In this document: piece by piece, positions 53,737 to 64,000 of the stretch
How the letters are laid out: the number at the start of each line of letters is the position of its first letter
Numbering within the stretch: the first letter of the stretch is position 1
NCBI GenBank assembly: GCA_944472155.2
Contig: OX235279.1
Location: forward strand, 134,760,920-134,824,919
Reading direction: 5' to 3'
Origin: Trichobilharzia szidati
Lineage: Eukaryota > Platyhelminthes > Trematoda > Strigeidida > Schistosomatidae
DNA: 64,000 nucleotides
Position numbers and translations under genes: made by a program
Notes under the pieces: generated by a model
The model's input: only the letters and a program-made list of their open reading frames with translations
Databases searched by the model: none
Told to the model about the DNA's origin: nothing

Positions 53737-56700
53737 TCAGGTATATGCAGGGCATTATCGATTTTTGTCACATACAGTTATTCCTTAATGCTTTGTTTCA
53801 TTACTCAGTTGTTAATTTTCTCATTGTAGTCACTTCACCAAATATGACAGCGTATTATTTTAATAAGTTGTATAAGATTATATATGGTAAACATATTAAA
53901 AGTTTTTAATCCTGAAGTTACTGTGGTGGAAAATGTATTTAATTTTCTTGCATTTTCAATGTGAGGGGTTATTATCATTCATAAGTTTAATTGAAATCAA
54001 TTATCAGACGTTAAATAGTATTATCAAGTATCGGCTTTCAGGGATTTGATTACTTAAAGTTTGATTATGAGCTAACATCAGTTAAAGAACCACTGGAAAA
54101 TCAGGGATTACTAGGCAGCTATTTCGTCCTAGTCTGGGATCCACTGACGTTCAAACCCAGGACCTTCAACTTACAGTGTGAGCTCGTAGACCTCTAAGTC
54201 ACTGGCACCTGATCTAGTAGCCAGTGAAAGGTTTGAACCTCGATGGATCCCAGACTAGGTCGAAAAAGCTGCCTAGTAATCCTTGACTTTCCAGTGGTTC
54301 TCCAACGAATGTCAGATCGTGGCGAAACCAATAAAGCAGCACACTGTACTATCTTATATGTAAATAGGCTTGGGCAACTCTTTTTCATTCAGCCACTTCT
54401 ATTTTCCCTGGTTTACTTCATTTTTGAGAGAACACAATGTTAATAATCAGTAGAGTCTTTGATCTATTCAAGTTGCACAAAATATTTCTTTTCTTTTTAA
54501 GAACATTCTCTCTGACAATCACAGCTCAACAATATTATATTTTACAAAGTGAGGGTAAATTAATTTGTTCTCATGAGCTTTGACAAGTTTGTGTGAGTTG
54601 ATTTAGAAGAAAATGATAGTGGAAGTAATATGTAACTATGCCTCACATTGGAAGCTTCGTGGGTTGAAGTTCACACAATTTATTTTACATTTTTATAAAA
54701 TATTTTTCCATGGAAATTATTAATTTTAGTCTAATTAGTATTAATCGAATTTTATTTCTTTATAGGCCTTATACAGCACCAGCGTATGACCCATATTATA
54801 ACAACTATCCAACTACAGCGTATCGATCACTTCCTCCTGTATCTCCAGCGTAAGCTATTCCTCATTTTCAAAGCAATGCAATAATGTGTTAAGTAGGATG
54901 TATATTTCATTGATAAGCATCTTTTGTAATATATCTCTTGACCTGTTTAGGTAAAAGGCATGATTACTTTCGGAGAACTAAATGAGGGTTATTCACCATT
55001 AATTTGTCCATTTCAAACATACTAGGCTTTTCATATGAATATTGTACATTGCCGTAAAAGTAGTAGTAGTTCAATCAACTAATTTATTAACAAAGTGGCA
55101 TGGACATCTCGGAAAAACCTTCGTTCACTCATTTTTGAGTAATGTCATTCGGACATCAGCTTTAGTTACCTAGAAACTAAGAAATCTTTTATAGCTGTCT
55201 CGAACCTAACTGTTTTTAGCAAAACGGTTACGTCAGTCAAAAGTGGAGTCTTTGAGTTTTCTAGGTCAAAGGGGATACTAATTTGGACCAAAAATGATAA
55301 AGTAGTAGCACATTACTTTGATAAAGCTATTTGCATAAAATCGTGAAACATAACTAAAAACAGTATCATTTATTTGTTCGTTCATTTGGATATACAAAAT
55401 TGTTTATGTTGATGTGCAAGAGATAATCTAAAGTATTATCCAAACAACACTAAGAAAAAAGCAATACCAAAATACACTCACGAAGGACATAATAAGTTGC
55501 GTATCAATTTTATGATAATATGTGGAAGTCAACCATTTAAAGTTCAAGAATAGTTAAAGTTTTGTATTTTAAACTGTGACCAGAATTTTAACTGAATATA
55601 TAACAAACTAATTTTATGATATTTGTTTTGCTTTCTTGAAGGCCTTACGTAGCTCCAGTATACGAAACATATGAAAGACGTCCGTACACCACTTACGTGC
55701 CTACCGCGCCTATAGCTCCAGGGTGAGTGATTCATTAATTTGGAAATAATTCGAAGAGTGTTTACAATAAATCACTTGGTGGGGAACATTTTATTGACAG
55801 GTGTCTAATATTACATATATGTTATTTGGTTTTCACCTAAAAGTTTATTCTTAATCATCAAAACAAGGAAGTGGAAATAAAAGTGAACAAAGCTGTTGAC
55901 TTCAGCACCAACTAGTCATCATTAAAGATTGAGGCAGTCACGCTGTAACACTTCCAACAGATATCCTCCAAACATCAACAGTTTCTGTATTTGACTGAAA
56001 GAATAGTGAGATGACGGAGTGATAAAAAAATAACTTAATACTTTAGGGAGACTAAATGCCACAATAATAGTTTTAGACATCGACTGAGAATTTGAATTGT
56101 TGAACATGAAGCTTTATCATTAAGGCCTACCACCTCTTTTCCAAATCAGCCAAATTGTCGATGGCCATTACTACCCAGTTAATGATGTCACTGTAGATAA
56201 ACACTAATGTAGTTAAGTTTTTATCATTTGCGTAGCACTGGGAAACGATATTGAGTAACTGAAGTGGAAATGAAATTCACTTACGGGTTAAGTTTTCCGC
56301 AAGCAGAGTAATTTCTTATGAATTGAGAAAGGAGTTTTTTGTTTATGCATGCATCAGTTATTGACTACTTATAAGTGAATTTTGGAATTATCTAATTTTC
56401 TGGAGGTGATAAAGAGAGAAAAGAAGACGGAAAGCTCCACGTATTCACTATACAAAATATTTCACTATGCTGTGGTTAGCAATCACGAATCAATATGAAG
56501 ATATGGGCAGTATGACTGGTCAGACATTAGTTGGAAAGTTAAAAGAGATCATTTAACCTACTCATTTATTATATAAAGTTTGAAAGGCATAAGTGCTTAT
56601 CAACTAACATTTTGGTTGTTTTATAGTGATACTGTCAAACCAGTATTATGACTAAATTATTATCGCTTCAGTTTTTCATTAAATGCATAAGAATTTGCTG

Positions 56701-59700
56701 GGTAGGTGAGCAATAAAATACAAAGGGGAATATCTGTCAGACATTCTCATTTCATGAGTGAGACTTAAAGAGAAACATAAAACAAAGTGATGTTATTTAT
56801 AGAACCATATACTTAAGATGGTATTCAGATTTCAGAGAATTTTTCTGTCAGTTACTTAAACTATCTGCCGAAGAAGCGATTTCAATGGTGCAGAGTCACA
56901 GCTTAAGTCAACAGAATGGCTATTGTTCAATAATTCGCCTTGCAAACGTTTTCCTAGAATACTATATAAAATAAGTACTGTTTATATTGAAATTCAAGAT
57001 CAAAACTGAAATGCATTATCAGGTAATAATACTTGATTCCATGAATCCCTGCTGAGATTTTAGTGGCTCCTGTCGAAATCTCTGCAACTAAAATAACTAC
57101 ATACGGATATATCCTTAAAGAATGAATATCCATGAGAGCTGTTCTTAATAGAGAAGCAGGTGAAATAGCTTATCCCTAGTCTTGCAGTCAAATAAGCTAC
57201 GGCTCTGTCGTGCATAAGTTTAAGATTAGCCTCAGTATATATACACATATATAGTTCAAACGATGTGTTGTGTAATTCATCTAACTTTAGAAAATAAGAA
57301 AAACAATTTCATAGACACCTTTCCTGAATAAACAAACTGATTGAATTGTTCTTAATCTAGAGAAATTAAGGAGAGGGAAATATTACTTAGGTGAGTGAAA
57401 GACACAATAGTCGTATAGGCTGTAATTGTTTCATATTCTGAAAGCGTCTTTATGTTTTACTTTTTGAAACATCTAGACTTTTATTTCCTCTGTATGTGAA
57501 TGTTTATAGTGAGACTGATATTTTCTGTGTTATTTCTCATGGCTTGTATATTATGTTTATCACTTTATTCAAGGCCATATCCATCAATAACGTATGAACC
57601 ACCTTATTATCGAACACTGGAGTCTCCTTATCGTAGGTGGGTAAATAATTTTATAAATATAGCAAGTGTACACTTTATATTTAAAAAACCTAGACAATTG
57701 TTCGTTTGAGTCCATTCTATTAAACTCCAATATGATGATGGTGACTGCTAACCATAGTTTCCTTGTTTTCATAGTCATTACCAAGTGAATATGCCATCTT
57801 GTCTGAAACCCTATTTCTACCAGCTAATTATATTCTACACAAAGTACATAAAAAATACTATCATTCATAAAGCGTAACTTAATACCAATATCTTCAAATG
57901 CCAGGAAATAGTTTCGGCTAAGGGGGTAGTGATTTTAGGTGGGTGTTTAACTTCCGATAACATTCCAGTCTTTCTATTTTGTATTATTCAAATATTGTTA
58001 AAGAACCTAAGTCTCTACCGATTTTTGTCCATGTTATATCCAAGTGATGAAAGGTTTGATTCTGTCCTTCTGTTCATTTGGTACTTTTGGGTAGAATATT
58101 CCACAATCGTGGCTAGCTGTGTGACTCATGTATCTGGTTCAGTTGTTGCAACTTATTTTCTTGTGGTCGACTCCGCTTTTTTGCTCGATCGAAAAAATTA
58201 CCTTCATTTGTTCTGAATTTTTGTCTAGTTTGCTGGTTGTTTTACAGAAGAATATTTTACGGTATTTCTTTTCTAGACGCATTCATCATAGTTCCTTCAA
58301 AATTAGTTTGCATCAACCATCCGCTTTTTAAAAAAATTGATGGAGGAAAATGACCACTGTTCAAACTAAAAAATTTAGTCATTAACTGTGTTGTTACTTA
58401 GGGTCATTCTTTTTGCTACATTTGGTGTTTGTCTTCACTTTGTCTCTGTTCTTTATTCATTTCACCATCAAAGAATCACATACAGTGTCCAGGTTTTACG
58501 TTCCTGTGTTGACATTTTACCTGCTTCTGAAGATCAGATATACATACATTTTTTGAGTTATGAAACGGGCTGACTGATATGACTTAAAGTTTTGATAATT
58601 TTTATTTCTTCATGGATTGGTCATAGTCATTGATAATACATTATCAGTTAATTTTCAGTTAGGGTGCTGAGCCTAAGGGTTGGTTTTAAAAGAGTTAAGA
58701 AAGGTCATTTGAAAACATGACGCTAATGAATGAAGTCTTCATCTACTGATCTCAGACATTCTGCAAGATGAAGGTTGTCTAACTGGGATGCGTGAAATAC
58801 AGAAGTTATTGGCTGGTACATTTCGATGGTCGTACTGCATGTATATATATATGAATTCACTTTTAATCACTCTCAAAATTTAATCACTTTTGCCTATCTT
58901 CGTCCAGTTATAATAATATTAATAATAATATCTCATACTAATGTTTTGGTGTTGATTTGGTGTGAGTAACATAAAATGGGGAGTTTAAAAGGTCTATGAG
59001 TATTCGTTTGTTTGTGGGAAGTTTTTATCACTGCTTTAGATTTTACACTGTGTTTAATGATTTATTTGTAAATATTTTGACTGACAACTGCTATAGATCT
59101 GTTCGAGAGGTATACCAACCACGCAGTCCTTCTCCGTATCCAGTTCGTAGAACATTATCCGTTGATCCTTTAGTAGAACCTGAGTGAGTGATTAACTTAC
59201 AGTAACACTTAATGTGCTTCAGATTTATCATTATGCTTACTGAGAATCGCGTAATCAATGTTTTTTGAAACTTTGAAGTTTACTTAATTTATTGTAAACG
59301 CCGTTGTCTCATTTCAGAAATGAGTTGGGGTTTATAGACATGTTCTGTTTCATGAATCTGAACAAAAAGGTAACAGTAGTTGGACCACTGTTAGATTTTA
59401 TAGAATTCACCGATTTCGACTTATGCCAGTTTCAAAAAGACTGCAATTCATAATGCATTTACAGGAATAATTCATTAATGGTCGGTCTTTTACCTTTACT
59501 TAATAATTGCCCGTTCTAAATACCAGAACTTTTCGTTACTATGTGTACACGTTATTTTGAAATGTTTGTTGAATTGGATAGACAGCAGTGAATGGTTACC
59601 ACATCTTGTTATCACATTCCCATACTTGTATTTCCCATACTTTATGTCGTTTGCATTATAAAACCTAACATCACTCCTTCCAGCTAGCGGATATTCTTGC

Positions 59701-62700
59701 GTAAGTGTTGTGTTCTGACTTTATAGATTGTCCATGGCTGATACGAATCTATGGAATGAAATGTTATGGTCTGATGCTATCCGATCATTGAGCTTTTTTG
59801 TTCAGATATACCTTAAGTAAACAACACCATAAATATCACCATCCTTGGAAATCACTTGATTCTTAACACTTATGAAAATCTTACCACTGCAATATGAAAA
59901 GTGCTACCTTGTATATTAATTTTAAACATCCTGCTATGGAAAGGTTCATCAACTAAGTGGTTCAGCTTTTATTTGTGTAAAAGAACAGGTATATGCAGTT
60001 GTTACTGAAATTATTTACAACTGTTGGGAAAAACTGGGCAATTCTATTCAAATGAGTTAATCAGGCGAAATTTTACTGAGTTAACTGGAATATAGATGTG
60101 ATAATTACAGTTTAGGTATCATGATCTAAAAGGATCCACCCACTAAAACCCTTACTTATTTATATTATGGTGCATTAAAATATCATTTATGAGTTATATC
60201 TGGTGAATAGATGTATAGCGCTTTAGTACGTATTAAACAGTTTTATATCCTCATCTACTTGTATTATCATTCAGATTTATCATGATTTTGTTTGGAAATA
60301 CCCATTAACATTTTTGTAGAACTTGGTTTTCTAGTACTATCAGTTCATATTCTCCTAGTTAGACAGAAGTTTGTTTCCAAAGTTTGACATAAAATGTTTG
60401 TTACAGGTTAAAACCCTTTGAATCTTATCTCTAATGGATTACTAACTAAAGTTTCAAAGTGGATTATATAAACCTACAGGTAATCCCTAAGTCATGTAAA
60501 TTTACACAGATAACAAAATCTAATGTTAGAAACACGTTATTTAAAGTTAACGTTTAAACTAAATAGTCTGCGTCTTACTATACCTTTTCATGTTTCTCAT
60601 TTTTATGAAGAACATCTAACAACAATTGCTTACGATGAAATACAGCTAATCCTAAGTTCACTAGACATTATTTATGCATTTCCACCGATAAAATTAGTGT
60701 TTGTCCTCTAGATGGATTCTTTTTGCTTTAGATTCGAATAATATTATTACACCACTTGGAAAGATTGGCAGTTCAGCTGGAACGTAACATTTGTTTAATG
60801 CTTTCCAACTGCTATTATGACTTAGTACTAAATATCAGAGCTCAGAGAATAATAAGCAATAAGACATGGTTATATCTTTTATGCTTACTTAGGCACAGAT
60901 TTGCTATTTTCTGCTGAATAAACGCTTGATAATAGGGTTAATAACAAGGTGATGTGTTCCAGTTTTCCTTTCGTATTGCCTTTAGGCCAGTGATCACTGA
61001 TTACCTTTCAAAACGTTTATCTGCCTTAAGCTTCATTTATTTTTACATAGATTGTGGAAGAAACTTGTGTAGAATGGTTTCTTAGTATGATCAAGTGAAT
61101 GCTCAGTCAGATTAGACTGAGCAATCAGATTCATTTTCAACATTTATGCAATACGTTATACATCCATATTGTTTCAGCATCTAAGCAGTTCAGTAGAATT
61201 CTCTAGATGAAGGCAGAACCATATCATTTCCTACTATTTTTGCTTGTATATTTTTGTGTTTATTTACGTGCTGTAATTTTAAATCTCTAATGTCTTATTG
61301 TTTTAAAATTATTCTTGGTAATGGAAGTAAAAGCTTCATGTTTTCTAGTATAGTCAAGTTATAGTCATAAAGTACCTTTCTTATTCTGAAAATTCCAATT
61401 TACACACTTAGATAACATAACAAATTGAGCGAATAAATACATTTTTTCTCTATTAGTTCCTCATCATCGGCTCTATACAGATATGTGGTGTTTTACATTA
61501 AAATTATACTAATCATCTGCTAACTTTTAGTCAGTATGAACTATCAGTATGTTGTGGAATGCTGTCAAAAGAATAATTTTGTTGTGTTTCCACTATGGAA
61601 GTGAGGCTAGTTGGCTTATTCTTTGCGACTTTTGAGAAATGAATGAAACTACCGGTCATTGTTCTATAATCCCTGTTCATTCTTTATTTGCTTAACCAGT
61701 GGTGATTTTTTCTAAATTATCACATCTTTTTATTTTGCTGATCTGCTATATTAGTTATTCATTTGTTGAAAAAAATAATATTTAATTCTAAAAAATTATA
61801 ATTTAAAAAAAGGATGTTGTTAACTGTGTGTGACAGCTTACTAAACAACCCTTATTTTTATGTTTTATGCTTATTCACCTTATATGGTCCTGTTTCAAAC
61901 TCATAATTCATGCTTTCTTTCCTTTCCATTTTTACCCATCAATTTGATGGTACTACCAGCTGGGTTTCTAGCAATGGTAATACGCTTTCATATTCACCAC
62001 GTCCAAAAGTGGATATATATCACGAGTAAGCTAAACAAACATTTCTGTTTCTTTTTCATTATTGTGGGAAGTTTGTCAGATAGAATAATTATATGAATGT
62101 TTTGAAAAGTATTTGGTATTCATTTAATTGCTTTTGCTGTTGACGTAAAGTTGAACTAGCACTAAGTTTCGCGTCCAAAACACTCAACAGGAAAAGAAAT
62201 TAAAATTAACGTGATACACCAAATAGACTGCATCAATTGTAGAAAAGAACTATATTGTTCAAAGTGGACTCCCCCTTTAACATTGAATCAGAAAACATAA
62301 ACTTGTCGTCAAAAGAGGCAGCATGTATTCCTTCATATCAATGCATGTAGATAACTATGGACACCTGTATAACAGAGGAAATGTATTACTCTTAAGCATT
62401 GGAAATACTAAAAATGCTTATGAATTCAAAAAAGCCTATTTGTCAGATCAATCTCCACTCAACAGACCTTTTGCATTAGAACAAATTCATCGACAAGTCA
62501 CAAGGTAATGGTAACAAAAAGGTCGAATTCCCAGCCAATGAATCGATTGACACCTATGCAAATTAAAGCAATTTTAAGAAAACTTCTGAAGACTACCAAT
62601 CACAAACAAAATCATCAGGAGAGGCAGTTACATCATTCATAGGAAATCTCTAAACGTCACTTTACACTGAAGTAAGCCTTAAGGATGTTATCCTAAAGGA

Positions 62701-63144
62701 CAATGAAATTTACTCAGCTCAGAGAACACACCGACATCAAAAACATCCATCTCAGCTACAAACCTCCCCCATTATATTGCATATGTATATGTGTATATGC
62801 GTCTTTACAAACGAGGCTGTATGACTGTTACGTCAGTATTTTTATACATTTAGATGACAACAATAAAATTAGTCTTCTGTACAGTGACTTCCACTCAACT
62901 AAAAATTTCTGTTATAAAGATAAATAATTAAAGTCCTAAACAATGAATTCAAAATCTGGATCTATTTAGGCAATTTGCATATGCAATGGACAAACGTTTG
63001 GCAAAATGTAAACAAACTTTGAGTTGTTGAGACTTAGTATTATTAAAATATTTTATTCACCAGTTTATATTATCTGTATCCATAATTATTAAATATTACA
63101 ATTTCTTTCCCAGAGTCCCTGGATATAACAGGTACGCTTACTAG
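49359..63144 (+). CDS. Tyr/Pro/Arg-rich protein, eight small exons
   Basis: Proposed exons: 49359-49415, 53631-53671, 54766-54849, 55642-55722, 57574-57636, 59097-59183, 61972-62025 and 63114-63144. All introns are GT-AG (donors GTTAGT, GTAAAT, GTAAGC, GTGAGT, GTGGGT, GTGAGT, GTAAGC). The joined frame is 165 codons. It starts MSCRRRNHRYSSYLDD and ends VPGYNRYAY-stop. Exons 3, 4 and 5 each start with PY and repeat a theme (PYTAPAYDPYY, PYVAPVYETYE, PYPSITYEPPYY). Exon 6 has VYQPRSPSPYPVRR. There is no signal peptide or membrane segment. Exons 3-7 are 84, 81, 63, 87 and 54 nt, all phase 2 to phase 2, so any can be skipped in frame. I recognise no family. The low complexity and Tyr richness suggest a structural or phospho-regulated protein, but this is only inference. 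Exons could be missing in the 4.2-kb intron 1 and 2.8-kb intron 6, and the last exon could continue. Confidence 0.72.
49416..53630. other. Intron 1 of the small-exon gene
   Basis: A 4.2-kb AT-rich intron from GTTAGT to TTATCTGTTAG. A possible cryptic exon at 51579-51650 (protein-like, donor GTAAGT) has a weak acceptor and I do not include it. Short (TA)n runs occur at 52707-52721 and 53188-53206. Confidence 0.5.
53188..53206. repeat. (TA)n microsatellite
   Basis: Nine to ten TA units in intron 1. Confidence 0.95.
53699..53729. repeat. (TA)n microsatellite
   Basis: About 15 TA units shortly after exon 2, in intron 2. Confidence 0.95.
54072..54316 (-). mobile_element. Foldback element with tRNA-like centre
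   Basis: Inverted arms of about 75 bp: AGAACCACTGGAAAATCAGG and ATTACTAGGCAGCTATTTCG on the left, and their complements at 54240-54316 with about ten differences. The 95-bp loop, read on the minus strand, has CCAGTGACTTAGAGGTCTACG (A-box-like) and GGGTTTGAACGTC (B-box-like), as in a tRNA-derived SINE. It sits in intron 2. Confidence 0.65.
55723..57573. other. Intron 4 of the small-exon gene
   Basis: 1.85 kb, AT-rich, no repeat matched elsewhere in the window. Confidence 0.5.
57637..59096. other. Intron 5 of the small-exon gene
   Basis: 1.46 kb, T-rich, with overlapping hydrophobic chance frames at 57929-58331 that lack splice framing or motifs. Confidence 0.5.
59184..61971. other. Intron 6 of the small-exon gene
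   Basis: 2.8 kb. I looked for further phase-2 PY-type exons and found none with both splice signals. Confidence 0.45.
62026..63113. other. Intron 7 of the small-exon gene
   Basis: 1.1 kb ending TTTCTTTCCCAG. Frames at 62323-62508 and 62703-62927 are unrelated to the gene by composition. Confidence 0.5.
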
Positions 63145-64000
63145 AGACAGATTTCTGGCTGCCTTATAGATAAGTGACAGTTTTGGTAAGTGAATTTGAC
63201 ATTTTTATAGACACAAACATTTCATATAATATTTCTAAAAAGTAATAACTGAATAATTAAATAACTTACATATGTTAGATAATATTCATTCTGCAAATAT
63301 TATCGACGATGTTTTCTACACGCTTAAACTATACTTGAATGCAGTGTAATGATGCTTCACATTTGTTAACAAAGTACTTTCTACTCTTTACCTGCTGTGA
63401 TATTTCTTTGTTTAGCAAACAGAATGTCCCACAAAAAAGTGAACAGCATAAGAAATCATAATTCCTAAGAATCTCAATGCTCTAATCGTGACTGCAGTCT
63501 GCAAAACACTTTCGAAGCTGTAATATAAAATTGCCAACCACCTTTTACAATTTTTGGAAAATGAACCTATAAGTTATTTTAAATTAGTACGATTAACACC
63601 CTCTTTTTTATCTCAGTCCGTATTTCTAAAGACCTTAGAAAGATTTTCATTTCTGATGTTGAATCTGTTGTTGAAATGAAGTTAGAAAGGTATTATAATT
63701 TGTTAATCCATCATAGACTGTTCCGACAACGCCGCTACGAGCACACATATAATGTTTACATGAACAGTTGAGCACAAAAGTCTGTTCGTAGAGATACTAA
63801 GTAAGGTGATAAAAATAGACCCTTCTCATCACATTATCGAAATATCTTGATACAAGCTTCAAATAAACTTGGTTTTTTGAGTGCTACAAACCTCCAGATA
63901 ATACACCTGAGTGATTTTATCAAGGTTTTAGGTCTTATTTTTATTAATCCAACTTTGACAAACGTTTTGTCAAGTTATCGTTATTTCCAACCATTAATTG
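63145..64000 (+). other. 3' UTR / downstream region
   Basis: AT-rich. An AATAAA at 63862-63867 (in TTCAAATAAACTTGG) is a candidate polyadenylation signal for the small-exon gene, but it lies 720 bp beyond the stop. Confidence 0.3.

Noticed and set aside
57929..58331. Hydrophobic 95- and 67-codon overlapping frames as a membrane protein
   Set aside because: T-rich intronic DNA gives hydrophobic chance frames; no splice framing or conserved motif.
1..64000. CRISPR array, operon or bacterial features
   Set aside because: No spaced short repeats; the coding content is eukaryotic retrotransposons and spliced exons.

Overview
The window is AT-rich eukaryotic DNA. It consists almost entirely of degraded, nested transposable elements, followed by one plausible multi-exon gene. 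The repertoire fits a blood fluke (Schistosoma or close relative): a Gypsy/CsRN1-type element with a C-x2-H Gag finger, RTE (SR2-like) and CR1-like LINEs, a Penelope-like element with a GIY-YIG domain, a Merlin element, a CACTA-type element with a TNP2-like transposase, and above all tRNA-derived SINEs carrying a hammerhead ribozyme like the schistosome Sm-alpha family. I identified families by eye, so names are family-level only.

Layout. 1-2620: 3' part of a Gypsy-type retrotransposon (gag, protease, RT, then a deletion to the last codons of pol, PPT and 3' LTR). 2620-11400: sparse DNA with LTR fragments, LINE 3' ends and a tRNA-type SINE. 11395-13800: an RTE LINE split by about 950 bp that holds another LINE's 3' end and two oppositely oriented hammerhead SINEs. 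14115-16620: a SINE, an LTR fragment and a decayed Gypsy integrase. 17124-17949: a short Merlin-type transposon with terminal repeats and an 8-bp target duplication. 18073-27122: a 9.05-kb CACTA-type transposon with matching ends. A SINE splits its transposase near the C terminus, and an almost full-length 5.9-kb CR1-like LINE splits it near the N terminus, with a visible target duplication. 30121-33600: a second copy of that LINE family whose 3' end is inverted, leaving two almost identical 766-bp arms in inverted orientation. 34480-48240: further LINE, SINE, Penelope and RTE remnants.

49359-63144 (+): eight small exons with good splice signals assemble into an open frame of 165 codons. It encodes a Tyr/Pro/Arg-rich protein. 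Exons 3-7 are all multiples of three and all start and end in phase 2, and exons 3-5 look like duplicates of one another. It is the only intact host gene I can support. Nothing in the repeat region reads as an intact autonomous element: every transposon frame has a stop, frameshift or deletion.
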